Positions 16,264-24,926 of a stretch of 64,000 nt of DNA are shown here, piece by piece. Each line of letters opens with the position of its first letter. The first letter of the stretch is position 1. The notes under the pieces are model-generated. The model worked only from the letters and a program-made list of their open reading frames with translations, was not told where the DNA came from and ran no database searches. This DNA comes from WGAB01 sp964406105. Lineage in GTDB: Bacteria > Hydrothermota > Hydrothermia > WGAB01. The stretch is taken from positions 1 through 64,000 of the forward strand of contig CAYOQK010000012.1 in assembly GCA_964406105.1 (NCBI GenBank), written 5' to 3'. The position numbers and the translations under genes are program-made.

Positions 16264-16953
16264 GTGGATACCCCCACCTTCCTGCGGGTCCTGGAGGTCC
16301 TGGAAAGGGAGTACCCCCGCTGGAACGCCCCCGTGATCCAATTGATGAAGCACCGGCAACGGGACCCGTACCGCATCCTGGTGGGCACCGTGCTGTCGCT
16401 CCGCACCCAGGATCCGGTTACCCACAGGGCCGCTCAGCGCCTGTTGGCCGCGGCCCCCACCCCCCAGGCCCTGCTTCGGCTCTCCGAGGAGGAGATCCAA
16501 CGACTCATCTACCCCGTGGGTTTCTACCGCGTGAAAGCCCGCAACCTTAAGAAAATCGCCCGGATCCTCGTAGAAACTTACGGGGGACGGGTGCCCGACA
16601 CACTGGAAGAACTGCTGAAACTGCCCGGCGTGGGCCGGAAAACCGCGAACCTCGTGCTCAGCGAGGGCTTCGGGAAACCGGCCATTTGCGTAGACACCCA
16701 CGTGCACCGCATCGTGAACCGCCTGGGATTCCTCAACACCAAAACACCGGAGCAAACCGAACGGGAGCTGCGCCAACGGGTGCCCGTGGAGTGGTGGTCC
16801 AAGATCAACTTCTTGCTGGTAGCCTTCGGCCAAAGCATCTGCCGGCCCGTGGGGCCCCGATGCGCCGAGTGTCCAGTGGCTCATCTGTGTGAACGCGTGG
16901 GGGTAACCCCCCGCTGCTCCTCCCCATCGGCTCCCCGGCGAACCCTGCGGTAG
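16264..16953 (+). CDS. nth: Endonuclease III (DNA glycosylase/AP lyase)
   Basis: A 229-residue base-excision repair enzyme removing oxidised pyrimidines. The HhH motif LPGVGRKTANLVL contains the catalytic lysine, and CVDTHVHRIVNRLG the catalytic aspartate. The [4Fe-4S] loop has spacing C-x6-C-x2-C-x5-C (CRPVGPRCAECPVAHLC). A GTG start directly follows the polA stop, so gap filling and base excision are co-expressed. About 18 residues extend beyond the Fe-S loop. No clear terminator follows before the convergent DUF488 gene. Confidence 0.95.
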   Translation: MDTPTFLRVLEVLEREYPRWNAPVIQLMKHRQRDPYRILVGTVLSLRTQDPVTHRAAQRLLAAAPTPQALLRLSEEEIQRLIYPVGFYRVKARNLKKIARILVETYGGRVPDTLEELLKLPGVGRKTANLVLSEGFGKPAICVDTHVHRIVNRLGFLNTKTPEQTERELRQRVPVEWWSKINFLLVAFGQSICRPVGPRCAECPVAHLCERVGVTPRCSSPSAPRRTLR

Positions 16954-17031
16954 GCATCACCCGCCCCCTTTATCCCCGATCCTCGGAACACCCGCGCTTT
17001 CGTGGCCACGGTTCCAACAGTCCCCCAGCCC

Positions 17032-17505
17032 CTACAGCACTTCCCTTTGGCAGGGATGAACCTGGCTCCGCCGCTCATCAAAGAGGTGGACCACCTGCCA
17101 CCCTTGGCGACATAAGGCATCGGCGATGAAGCGCCGGTGGCAACGGAACCACAGGAGCTCAGCACATAGCAGGGCCGTAGGACGCTCGTTGGCCAGGAGC
17201 ACCAGTCGGCGGATTCCCCTTTGGAACGCTTGCGTTTGCATGTACGCCGGGTATCCGCCCCGCCGATATCCTCCCAGAAGATCCCCTAACCACACGTACA
17301 CTATACCCCTCTGAGGCAACGCTTGGGCCAAGTGCTCTCGGTTGAACCAGGGCATCCTCCGGGAAGTGGGAAACCTCCGCACGTCCACAACCTGCTCCAC
17401 CCCGTGGGCCACCAGCACCTGTACCAGGTCCTCAAAGGACCGGGTGGAATGGCCCACCGTGTAGATGCGTTTACGTACCGGTGGGGGTGGGTTCCCGGGC
17501 GGCAT
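17032..17505 (-). CDS. DUF488-family protein
   Basis: A protein of about 157 residues with the family opening RIYTVGHSTRSFEDLVQVL and VDVRRFPTSRRMPWFNREHL, then LGDLLGGYR and LLCAELLWFRCHRRFIAD. The last segment contains the Cys/His residues typical of DUF488. Function is not established; some relatives are annotated as DNA-binding or repair-associated. The start at 17505 overlaps the end of the M23 peptidase gene by 35 bases; an upstream ATG at 17556 would overlap more. It is the last gene of a minus-strand trio. Confidence 0.75.
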   Translation of the reverse strand: MPPGNPPPPVRKRIYTVGHSTRSFEDLVQVLVAHGVEQVVDVRRFPTSRRMPWFNREHLAQALPQRGIVYVWLGDLLGGYRRGGYPAYMQTQAFQRGIRRLVLLANERPTALLCAELLWFRCHRRFIADALCRQGWQVVHLFDERRSQVHPCQREVL

Positions 17506-18604
17506 AGGCTTCCAGATGCTGAAGATAGGCCTGCACAGCCCGCTTTTGGTAAGCAAAGGCGGGCCGAAGGGCCTCCGGTAGGGGGTCCACCCGAGGGGTT
17601 TTGATTCGCAGGGGATTGACGAAGCGACCGTCCTTCAGGATCTCAAAGTGCAAATGGGGCCCGGTGGACAAGCCCGTGCTGCCCACACGCCCGATGAGTT
17701 GCCCCTGACGCACCCGCTGCCCACGCCGCACGTAGATCCGGGACAGATGCCCGTAGCCCGACATGTAGCCGTTGGGATGCCGGATCCGGATGTACTTGCC
17801 GTATCCCCCTTTCCAGCCGGCATACACCACCACCCCATCGCCGATGCTGGAAACCGGAGTGCCGTAGGGGGCAGCGAAATCCACACCATGGTGGTGCCGA
17901 TAACGTTTGAGGATAGGATGAAACCGCAGACCAAAATACGAGGAAATGCGCCGGTATCGGAGAGGGGTCTTCAGGAACTGACGGCGCATGGGCTCCCCAT
18001 CGGGGTTGTAGTAGTGGCCATTGAAGTAATAGGCCTCCAAGGTACCTACCCGCTTGCCCTCGTAGCGGGCCCAGAGGATCCGCCCGTATCGGGCGGGCCG
18101 ACCCCTCCACACAAAGCGCTCCACCAGGAACACGAAGGAGTCCCCTTGTTCGGTTTCGGTGTAAAAGTCCATGTCCCACTCAAAGATCTCGGCGAAATTC
18201 ACGGCGACCTCAGGCGACACCCCGCCTTGGAGCACCGCTGCCTCGTAAAAGGAGGTGTGAATCCGCCCTCCTTGCAGTACCAGTTCCTTGCGCAAAAACG
18301 CCCGTTGCCAGTACACCGAGTCAGCCGTGCCATCCCACACCAGTTGAACCCAGGGGCGCAGCCGATAGGCCAAGCGTTCCAATGTGGGCCCTTGGCGGAA
18401 CAGGAACAGGGTGTCCCCCGGCCGGGGGGCCCGCTGCTGAGCCCGGAGCGCCGCCAAAAGACGACGGGCAATGCGATCGGCCTGGGCTGGAGGGGCATAG
18501 GGTTTCAACACCTCAAAAAGGGCATCGTTGGGCCGCAACACCACGGTATCCGTAGGTGCGGTTACGGCCATGAGCATCGTGAAGAAAAGATGGAAGGTCC
18601 ACAT
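17471..18604 (-). CDS. M23-family (LytM) peptidoglycan endopeptidase
   Basis: A 377-residue exported protein. A hydrophobic N-terminus (residues 2-15) acts as signal or anchor. Residues 20-200 form a regulatory region with an OapA/LysM-like feel, and the C-terminal M23 domain has zinc ligands in HHHGVDFAAPYGTPV and STGPHLHFEI. MepM-like enzymes cut peptide cross-links for envelope growth. Both catalytic motifs are intact. ATG 18604 and GTG 18613 are both possible starts, with only weak ribosome sites. It overlaps DUF488 at the 3' end and follows the phosphoesterase gene by about 48 bases. Confidence 0.88.
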   Translation of the reverse strand: MWTFHLFFTMLMAVTAPTDTVVLRPNDALFEVLKPYAPPAQADRIARRLLAALRAQQRAPRPGDTLFLFRQGPTLERLAYRLRPWVQLVWDGTADSVYWQRAFLRKELVLQGGRIHTSFYEAAVLQGGVSPEVAVNFAEIFEWDMDFYTETEQGDSFVFLVERFVWRGRPARYGRILWARYEGKRVGTLEAYYFNGHYYNPDGEPMRRQFLKTPLRYRRISSYFGLRFHPILKRYRHHHGVDFAAPYGTPVSSIGDGVVVYAGWKGGYGKYIRIRHPNGYMSGYGHLSRIYVRRGQRVRQGQLIGRVGSTGLSTGPHLHFEILKDGRFVNPLRIKTPRVDPLPEALRPAFAYQKRAVQAYLQHLEAYAAREPTPTGT

Positions 18605-18651
18605 GGCTTCCACAGGCTCAAAGTGTACACCCCATGGGATCTGGTTCCCCC

Positions 18652-19830
18652 TTATGGAAGCACCAGCACCCTTTGAATCGGCTCGCCTGGGATCTGCACG
18701 AGGTACAGGCCACCGCTCAACCGGATCCCCTCCTGGGCCTGGAACCGCCGCACCTGACGCCCATCCAAGCCGTACACCGTTCCTGCCTTGGGGAACCGGA
18801 GGGGTGCACCCGCCTGCAACACCCGCACAGGGGCCGAACGATGTGATCTCTCCCAGCCCTGCTGCTCTTGCACCGCCGTGAAATCCATCTGGAAACTAAA
18901 CACGGGATCCGGTGCCGATGCACCGATGGGGTAAAAGTCCACCTGGAGGTGGCCCAGGGAGTCCACGGTCATCAGGAGGAAGTGATAACAGGAGCAGCCA
19001 TAGGGAGGAGGGGAAAGCGGGGGATACACCAAGTGGGAACCTGCTCCACCGCTGATGATGTACCACACCCCTTGGTACTCATGGCGATCGTAAAAGTGCT
19101 GATGGCCAAAGAACGCCAGGGGCACCGAGTACTGGGCCAGCAGATCTGTGAACTCCTCAGTATGGCTCAACTCATAGTTGGGTTGGGGGTAGTAGTTCTC
19201 GTAGCCCAGGCAATAGGTGGTGTCGTGGCCCGGCAGGTAGGGCGGCACATGGGCAAACACGAAGCTCCACTTTCCCTGGATCTCCGCTTCCCAAAGCAAC
19301 GAATCCAGCCAAGCCAGTTGCTCTTCGGTGATCAGGTAATCAATGTAATGGCCCCAGGAGCCAGACCCCGGATTCTGCTGGCAGTCGGCCAGCACGATGA
19401 ACCGGTATCGCCCGTAGTCAAAGGCATAGTCAGTAGGGCCAAACAGGGAATCGTACATCCAAGGCCCTTCGTCGGCATAAAGCTCGTGGTTTCCTCGCAC
19501 GGTGAGCAGGTTCACAGAGAAGGAGTCAATCTGGGCAAGGAAGTGGAGGTATTCAGCCCTTTGGCCGTGCAACACAAAATCGCCTCCGTGGATCACAAAC
19601 AACGGGTTCAAGAGGTGGATCTGCTCCCGAGCAATCCGGAAGATGCTGTCGGCATCCGGATCCTCGGGATCAAAGTTGGGCCGGGAATCGGCCAGGAACA
19701 CAAACCGCAGCGGATACTGGACCGGCGTCGCAGCGATCCGATCCAGCACCAAAGCGGTAGGATGGTTCTGCAGGGCCCAGGCGCCTCCGCCAAGGAGAGC
19801 CCACACCAGGCCCACCTGGATGACTCTCAT
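18652..19830 (-). CDS. Secreted calcineurin-like metallophosphoesterase with Por/T9SS C-terminal domain
   Basis: A 392-residue exported phosphoesterase. The signal peptide covers about residues 1-20. Metallophosphoesterase blocks follow: FLADSRPNFDP, VIHGGDFVLHG, VRGNHELYA, FVFAHVPPYLPGH and FFGHQHFYDRHEY. The first block has Asp-Ser-Arg where many relatives have Asp-x-His. The last 80 residues end in VYGLDGRQVRRFQ and GGLYLVQIPGE, a compact type IX sorting domain. ATG 19830 is chosen because GGAGG lies six bases upstream. The substrate is unknown; relatives include acid phosphatases and nucleotidases. Confidence 0.85.
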   Translation of the reverse strand: MRVIQVGLVWALLGGGAWALQNHPTALVLDRIAATPVQYPLRFVFLADSRPNFDPEDPDADSIFRIAREQIHLLNPLFVIHGGDFVLHGQRAEYLHFLAQIDSFSVNLLTVRGNHELYADEGPWMYDSLFGPTDYAFDYGRYRFIVLADCQQNPGSGSWGHYIDYLITEEQLAWLDSLLWEAEIQGKWSFVFAHVPPYLPGHDTTYCLGYENYYPQPNYELSHTEEFTDLLAQYSVPLAFFGHQHFYDRHEYQGVWYIISGGAGSHLVYPPLSPPPYGCSCYHFLLMTVDSLGHLQVDFYPIGASAPDPVFSFQMDFTAVQEQQGWERSHRSAPVRVLQAGAPLRFPKAGTVYGLDGRQVRRFQAQEGIRLSGGLYLVQIPGEPIQRVLVLP

Positions 19831-19869
19831 GGAAACCTCCGCCAAACTTTGTATCGGACCCGTTGATTA

Positions 19870-19882
19870 TAGGTCAACCTGG
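19870..19882 (-). promoter_or_regulatory. Promoter region of the metallophosphoesterase gene
   Basis: The minus strand carries TTGACC followed immediately by TATAAT, about 40-50 bases upstream of the start. TATAAT may be a -10 with a weak upstream -35 (TTCGCC), or TTGACC may be a -35 with ATACAA as -10 after 17 bases. The motif is also an inverted repeat (GTTGA...TCAAC). Which reading is right cannot be decided by eye. Confidence 0.35.
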
Positions 19883-20010
19883 ACCGTAGGCGAACCTCTG
19901 GGGAGGGGTTCATCCCAGGCCGTGTCTCCGCTTCCACCAGTGCTGTCACCTGATCCAGAGCCCCTGGCCCTCCCCGGAGGCCCGTCCGAGGGGTCCGAGC
20001 CTCATCGTTC

Positions 20011-20039
20011 TTGTTCGCCTTTGCAAACTGCCGTATATT
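20011..20039 (+). promoter_or_regulatory. Promoter of livHMGF
   Basis: TTGTTC (20011-20016), a 17-base spacer and TATATT (20034-20039) lie in the 440-base gap before livH. The predicted 5' leader is about 225 bases long. Confidence 0.55.
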
Positions 20040-20045
20040 GTGCGT

Positions 20046-20270
20046 TCCAAAGGTACAGGGAAAAACCGAGGGCCAACGCTGAGACGTCGTCTGTGGCCCG
20101 CAGCAGACGAAAACGGTGAAGAACGACACCCCGGGAACTTTACACACCAACGGCGTGGTGCTGCCCAATTCCATATTCGCAGGCCAAAGGAAAGGGCCTC
20201 CGGCCAGCCCGATGGATTGGGGCCACACGCCGGGGTGTAGGATTCCGAGGCAAAGAGGAGCGGTTTACGA
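20046..20270 (+). other. Long structured 5' leader of livHMGF
   Basis: The untranslated stretch before livH holds overlapping inverted repeats: GGGCCA...TGGCCC and TCGTCTG...CAGACGA share sequence and cannot both form fully. CACCA...TGGTG follows. No open reading frame with a ribosome site is apparent and no known riboswitch core was recognised. It ends in GAGGAG before the livH start. Confidence 0.4.
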
Positions 20271-21188
20271 ATGACACCCTTTTCCGTCGTTCCCCAGTTC
20301 TTCTTAAACGGTTGCGTTACGAGCCTCACCTACGCCCTCATTGCTTTGGGATTCACGCTTATTTACCGCACGGTGCGGTTCTTTCATTTGGCTCACGGTG
20401 CCGTTTACACAGTGGGGGCTTACGTGGCCTATAGCGTTTACACCGCACTCCAAAAGGGAGGGTCAGGGGAGATTTTGGTGCACCTTGTAGTGGCCACCCT
20501 GGTGGGCATGGGGGTAGCGGGGACGGTGGGAGTGGGCATAGACCGGCTGGTCTACTTCCCTCTGCGCAAGAACTTCGCCTCCGACCTGATCCTGCTGTTG
20601 GCCTCCTTTGGTGTGTTTGTGTTTGTCCAAAACTTGATTCAGCTCATCTACGGGGCCCAAATCCTCACGATGAAAACCTGGCCCGTGCGGGAGGGACGAA
20701 GGATCCTCGGAGCCGTGGTCACCGATGTCCAGCTCGTGATCATCGTTGCCAGCCTGGTGTTGATGCTCCTCCTGTGGTTCTTTGTGCAGAAAACGAAGTT
20801 CGGGAAAGCGATCCGAGCAGTGTCTGACGACCCCGTGGTTGCCAGCATCGTGGGGATTAACCCTGAAAAGATCATCGCCATCGTCTTCTTCATAGGCTCC
20901 GCCCTTGCAGGCCTTGCAGGGATCCTGGTTTCCCTGGAAACCAACATAGAACCCGCGATGGGGTTCGGAGCCCTCTTCAAGGGGATCATCGCCTCCATCA
21001 TCGGCGGCATTGGCAGCTTCCCAGGGGCGGTTCTGGGCGGCTTTCTGCTGGGCTTCGCGGAGAACTTCGGCATCTGGAAACTCCCGGCTGGTTGGAAAGA
21101 CACCATCGCCTTCGTGCTTCTGATCCTTTTCCTGCTGGGCAAACCTGAAGGCATTTTGGGTACACAGGTCAAAACCGACGAGGACTGA
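20271..21188 (+). CDS. livH: Branched-chain amino acid ABC transporter permease LivH
   Basis: A 305-residue inner-membrane permease with about eight helices. The family opening ALIALGFTLIYRTVRFFHLAHGAVYTVGAY, the loop KTKFGKAIRAVSDDPVVASIVGI and the EAA-like GIIASIIGGIGSFPGAVLGG identify LivH. It forms the membrane channel with LivM and is powered by LivG and LivF. Relatives import leucine, isoleucine and valine, or urea and other amides. No periplasmic binding protein gene is adjacent, so the substrate is uncertain. The stop overlaps the livM start by one base. Confidence 0.93.
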   Translation: MTPFSVVPQFFLNGCVTSLTYALIALGFTLIYRTVRFFHLAHGAVYTVGAYVAYSVYTALQKGGSGEILVHLVVATLVGMGVAGTVGVGIDRLVYFPLRKNFASDLILLLASFGVFVFVQNLIQLIYGAQILTMKTWPVREGRRILGAVVTDVQLVIIVASLVLMLLLWFFVQKTKFGKAIRAVSDDPVVASIVGINPEKIIAIVFFIGSALAGLAGILVSLETNIEPAMGFGALFKGIIASIIGGIGSFPGAVLGGFLLGFAENFGIWKLPAGWKDTIAFVLLILFLLGKPEGILGTQVKTDED

Positions 21189-22057
21189 TGGAGTACTTCA
21201 CCCACATCGTGGTCATTGCCGGGATCTATGCGATCCTGTCCATGAGTTTGAACCTCTTGGTGGGGTACACGGGCCTGCCTGCCTTGGGGCATGCAGCCTT
21301 TTCCTGTATCGGCGCGTACACCTCAGCTCTCCTCGCCCTGCAGTGGGGCATTAGCCCTTGGATCGGGATCCTGATGGCCGCCGCCCTTGCGGCCCTCGCA
21401 GGGGCCATAGCCTCCTTCCCTGCCCTACGCCTAAAGGGGGATTACCTCGCCTTGGCCACACTGGGGTTCAACATCATCGTTTACGGTATCGCCAAAAACT
21501 GGGTTTCCCTTACGCGGGGCCCCATGGGGCTCCCGGGGATCCCCCCTTTTTCCCTGGCAGGGGTGCAACTCACAGAACCCTGGCAGTATCTGTTTCTGGT
21601 GGTCCCCTTGGCCCTGCTCACCTTCCTGCTGCTATGGCGAATCACCACCTCCCCCTTCGGCCGTCTTCTCAAGGGAATCCGGGAGGATGAAAAGGCTCTC
21701 CGAATGCTGGGCGTCAATACCGTGAAGTACAAGGTGGAGGTTTTTGTGGTGGGATCTGGCATTGCAGGCGTCGCTGGTGCCCTGTACGCCCATTACATCA
21801 CCTTCATTGACCCCTCCAGCTTCACCATCATGGAATCCATCACCATCCTGCTCATGGTCATCTTCGGAGGGATGGCCCACTTGCTGGGCTCTGTGATCGG
21901 TGCGGTGGCTTTGGTAACCATTCCCGAGATCCTGCGGTTCTTGGGACTCCCCTCCACAGTGGCTGCACCCCTTCGCCAAATGCTCTACGGACTGCTTTTG
22001 GTGGTACTGATGCTCAAGAAACCACAAGGCCTCCTCGGCGAATACCGGATGAGATAG
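21188..22057 (+). CDS. livM: Branched-chain amino acid ABC transporter permease LivM
   Basis: A 289-residue permease partner of LivH. Recognisable segments are MSLNLLVGYTGLPALGHAAF, the phenylalanine-poor GDYLALATLGFNIIVYGIAKN, LTRGPMGLPGIPPFSL, the cytoplasmic SPFGRLLKGIREDEKALRMLGV and the C-terminal MLYGLLLVVLMLKKPQGL. Unlike E. coli LivM it lacks a long N-terminal extension, which is common in other bacteria. It overlaps livH by one base. Confidence 0.93.
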   Translation: MEYFTHIVVIAGIYAILSMSLNLLVGYTGLPALGHAAFSCIGAYTSALLALQWGISPWIGILMAAALAALAGAIASFPALRLKGDYLALATLGFNIIVYGIAKNWVSLTRGPMGLPGIPPFSLAGVQLTEPWQYLFLVVPLALLTFLLLWRITTSPFGRLLKGIREDEKALRMLGVNTVKYKVEVFVVGSGIAGVAGALYAHYITFIDPSSFTIMESITILLMVIFGGMAHLLGSVIGAVALVTIPEILRFLGLPSTVAAPLRQMLYGLLLVVLMLKKPQGLLGEYRMR

Positions 22058-22058
22058 C

Positions 22059-22826
22059 ATGAAGGCATTGGAAGTAAGGGGAATAACCAAGGAATTCGGT
22101 GGGTTAACAGCTCTAAGGGATGTTTCCTTTTCCGTAGATCAGGGAACCATCACCGCCCTCATCGGTCCAAATGGCGCAGGGAAAACCACCGTATTGAACA
22201 TCCTCAGCGGCTTTTTGAAACCCGAAAAGGGAGAAGCCTACTTCAAGCATCACAGGATCACCGGACTCCCTCCCTTCAAGATCGCCAGGTTGGGCATTGC
22301 CCGAACCTTCCAAAACACTCGGCTCTTTCTCCAGATCACGGTGTTGGAGAACGTCCTTCTGGCCATGAGATACCAGCTTGGAGAACAGCTCAAGGACGTG
22401 ATCTTCAGACACCCTCAGGTTGCCCAGGAGGACAGGGCCAAAAGGGACCAAGCCCTGGCGTACCTGGCCCTCGTGGGGCTGGAAGGAAAAAGGGATGAAC
22501 TGGCCGAAAACCTCTCTTACGGACAACGAAAACTCCTGGAACTGGCCCGAGCTCTGGCTACCGGCGCCGAACTCTTCCTACTGGATGAGCCCTTAGCCGG
22601 CGTGTTTCCAGAAACCCGAAGGAAGATCATAGAAGTGATGCAAAGGATGCGTGCCGAAGGGAAAACCATCGTGTTCATAGAACACCTGGTGGGGGTTGTT
22701 TCCCAACTCTCAGACAGAGTCGTGGTGTTGAAACACGGAGAGAAAATCGCCGACGGGGAACCAACCCAAGTGCTCAATGACCAGAGGGTGCTGGAGGCCT
22801 ACCTCGGAGAACAAGAATGCTGTTAG
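22059..22826 (+). CDS. livG: Branched-chain amino acid ABC transporter ATPase LivG
   Basis: A 255-residue cytosolic ATPase. Walker A is GPNGAGKTT, the family-specific segment GIARTFQNTRLF follows, and the signature is LSYGQRKLLELARAL with Walker B LFLLDEPLAGV. The C-terminus (LKHGEKIADGEPTQVLNDQRVLEAYLG) is standard for LivG. The codons AGG, ATA and TTA are noticeably more frequent than in flanking genes. It overlaps livF by ten bases. Confidence 0.93.
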   Translation: MKALEVRGITKEFGGLTALRDVSFSVDQGTITALIGPNGAGKTTVLNILSGFLKPEKGEAYFKHHRITGLPPFKIARLGIARTFQNTRLFLQITVLENVLLAMRYQLGEQLKDVIFRHPQVAQEDRAKRDQALAYLALVGLEGKRDELAENLSYGQRKLLELARALATGAELFLLDEPLAGVFPETRRKIIEVMQRMRAEGKTIVFIEHLVGVVSQLSDRVVVLKHGEKIADGEPTQVLNDQRVLEAYLGEQECC

Positions 22827-23566
22827 AGGTACGAAACTTAACCGTTTGGTATGGAGCCCTGAGGGCAGTTCACGGGGTCAACTTTGAGGTATATCCAGGG
22901 GAAAGCGTGGCCCTTCTGGGGCCCAATGGGGCAGGGAAAACCACCGTGCTTAGGGCCATCGTGGGGGTTCTCCCAGACTTCCGAGGGAGAATTGAACAGG
23001 GCGAGATTCTGTTCCAGGGAAGCCCCATCACAGGGACCCCCACCCACGAATTGGTGAAACGGGGAATCGGTTACGTCCCTCAAGGGAAGCGTGTGTTCCC
23101 CAACATGACCGTAAAGGAAAACCTGGAAATGGGGGGATTCGTGCTCCGAGATCCAGCCGTGTTGAAGAGGAACCTTCAACGGGTGTTTCACCTCTTCCCC
23201 ATCCTCCAGGAACGTCAGAAACAAAGGGCCCGGACCCTTTCCGGTGGAGAACAGCAGATGCTGGCCATCGCCAGGGCTTTGATGGTTACGCCAAAGATCC
23301 TTTTGCTGGACGAACCCCTGCTGGGGCTCTCTCCCAACTACATCAAAGAGGTCATGGAAAAGGTCCAGCAGATCCAGAGAGAAGGTGTGGGTGTGGTGAT
23401 CGTGGAACACAACGCCAAGGTGGTGCTCAACTACGTGGATCGCGTGTACGTGCTCGCCATGGGCGAAGTGGTGCTTCAAGGGCCTGCCCAAGCCTTGGCT
23501 AAGAGCGAAAAACTGCACCAAATCCTGGGCCTCACCCCTGGATCTCCGAAATCCCCCCAGGACTAA
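22817..23566 (+). CDS. livF: Branched-chain amino acid ABC transporter ATPase LivF
   Basis: A 249-residue ATPase that pairs with LivG. Walker A GPNGAGKTT, the LivF landmark GIGYVPQGKRVFPNMTV, signature LSGGEQQMLAIARAL, Walker B ILLLDEPLLGLSP and the switch histidine in VIVEHNAKVVL are all intact. It ends the liv cluster; no binding-protein gene follows before the tRNA-Ala promoter. Confidence 0.93.
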   Translation: MLLEVRNLTVWYGALRAVHGVNFEVYPGESVALLGPNGAGKTTVLRAIVGVLPDFRGRIEQGEILFQGSPITGTPTHELVKRGIGYVPQGKRVFPNMTVKENLEMGGFVLRDPAVLKRNLQRVFHLFPILQERQKQRARTLSGGEQQMLAIARALMVTPKILLLDEPLLGLSPNYIKEVMEKVQQIQREGVGVVIVEHNAKVVLNYVDRVYVLAMGEVVLQGPAQALAKSEKLHQILGLTPGSPKSPQD

Positions 23567-23682
23567 TGCCTGGCACAACTTAAACACCCATTTCCACACA
23601 CTCCCGGAATCCGCTGGATCGGCAGAGGAACCTCCGCGCAAAGGGGCGCAACGTCCTGGTGGGTGCTGCCCCTCGTCACCCC

Positions 23683-23711
23683 TTGCATCCCTCAGCGGTT
23701 CGGCATACAAT
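23683..23711 (+). promoter_or_regulatory. Promoter of tRNA-Ala
   Basis: TTGCAT (23683-23688), a 17-base spacer and TACAAT (23706-23711) end 13 bases before the tRNA. Confidence 0.7.
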
Positions 23712-23724
23712 AATCGCCGCCTGT

Positions 23725-23797
23725 GGGGCCGTAGCTCAGTTGGGAGAGCGTCAGGCTGGCAGTCTGAAGGTCGTGGGTTCGAATCCCACCGGCTCCA
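23725..23797 (+). tRNA. tRNA-Ala (anticodon GGC)
   Basis: The acceptor GGGGCCG (23725-23731) pairs with CGGCTCC (23790-23796) with one G-U pair; the discriminator is A23797. The D arm is GCTC/GAGC. The anticodon stem TCAGG/TCTGA holds loop CTGGCAG. The T loop is TTCGAAT. CCA is not encoded. Confidence 0.95.
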
Positions 23798-23824
23798 CTT
23801 CCCCTCCCAAACAGGAGTTTCCCC

Positions 23825-24247
23825 GTGACGCCCACCTTCGGCATGGATGACTACTGCTTTGCCTGCGGCAAAGCCAATCCCCTGGGCCTTAAGCTGAAGA
23901 TCCAACCCCATCCCGAGGGGGGTGCAGTGGCCCAGTTCACCCCGCCCCGAGAGTTCCAAGGGTACGAGGGCGTCCTCCACGGCGGCATTGCCGCTACCCT
24001 GGTGGACGAAGTGATGGTGTGGGCCTCCTTTTTTCAAGGGGTTCCCGTGGTGACAGGAACCCTCACAGTGAAATACCGCAGGCCAGTACCCGTGGAACAA
24101 CCCCTGGAGATCCGAGGGTGGATCCTGGAAACCGGAAGCCGCAGGGTGCGCGCCCGTGCGGAGATCCGTCTCAGAGGCCAAGTGTTGGTCTCAGCGGAGT
24201 CGTTACTCCTCAAGGTGCCCGTAGAACACCATGATCCTGCTCTTTGA
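23825..24247 (+). CDS. PaaI-like hotdog-fold thioesterase
   Basis: A 140-residue single hotdog domain. The opening MDDYCFACGKANPLGLKLKI and the helix motif GYEGVLHGGIAATLVDEVMVW (active-site HGG) identify an acyl-CoA thioesterase of the PaaI/THEM4-like group. The strands GTLTVKYRRPVPVEQPL complete the fold. It hydrolyses an acyl-CoA thioester; chain preference is unknown. GTG 23825 has AGGAG seven bases upstream; ATG 23843 is an alternative start. It overlaps the HAD gene and lies 27 bases after tRNA-Ala. Confidence 0.85.
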   Translation: MTPTFGMDDYCFACGKANPLGLKLKIQPHPEGGAVAQFTPPREFQGYEGVLHGGIAATLVDEVMVWASFFQGVPVVTGTLTVKYRRPVPVEQPLEIRGWILETGSRRVRARAEIRLRGQVLVSAESLLLKVPVEHHDPAL

Positions 24248-24926
24248 CATTGATGGAACTCTCATCCTCTCCGGGGGCGCCGGGCGGCGAGCCTTTGAAC
24301 GGGCGTTTCTGGAACTCTATGGGATCCACCGGGCAATGGAGAACTACCCACCCCAGGGCAAAACCGACTACCTGATCGCCGCAGAACTCATTGAACGCCA
24401 TCTGGGTCGCCCTCCCAAAGAGGGCGAGGTGGCCCGGATCATTGAGCGATACGTGCACTTTCTGCCCGAAGAGGTGACCCGATCCCAGGGATACCGGGTG
24501 CTACCCGGGGTGTACGAGGCTCTGGAACGCCTGGCCCAACAGCCCAACGTCCTGCTGGGATTGGCCACGGGCAACGTGCGAGAAGGCGCCCGCATCAAGT
24601 TGGCCCGGGCACGCCTCAACCGATACTTCCGCTTTGGAGCCTTTGGAGAAACCTTCGTTCGCCGCGACATTGTGCTCCGCGCCCGTGAGGAAGGACTCCG
24701 CCAGGCGCAGGCCCTTGGGATCCCGCACCCTCGGGTGATCGTCATCGGGGATACCCCCTTGGATGTAGAAGCCGCCCGGCTGGCCGGCGCCGAGGTGGTC
24801 ATCGTTCAAACCGGTCCCAGCACTCGTCAGGAATTGGAAGCAGCACAACCCGACCTGCTGGTACCCACCCTGGAAGACCCCGCCTTCTGGGAATACCTGG
24901 ACCATGCCCCCAGCCGTCGCTCCTGA
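24231..24926 (+). CDS. HAD-superfamily hydrolase, phosphoglycolate phosphatase-like
   Basis: A 231-residue cytosolic phosphatase. HAD motif I is FDIDGTLILSGG (nucleophile Asp6 and general acid Asp8), motif II LGLATGN, and motif IV VIVIGDTPLDVEAARLAGA; the lysine motif III lies near EGARIKL. A helical cap fills residues 18-85. Phosphoglycolate phosphatase or a related small phosphatase is likely. It overlaps its neighbours on both sides by 17 and 23 bases. Confidence 0.85.
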   Translation: MILLFDIDGTLILSGGAGRRAFERAFLELYGIHRAMENYPPQGKTDYLIAAELIERHLGRPPKEGEVARIIERYVHFLPEEVTRSQGYRVLPGVYEALERLAQQPNVLLGLATGNVREGARIKLARARLNRYFRFGAFGETFVRRDIVLRAREEGLRQAQALGIPHPRVIVIGDTPLDVEAARLAGAEVVIVQTGPSTRQELEAAQPDLLVPTLEDPAFWEYLDHAPSRRS

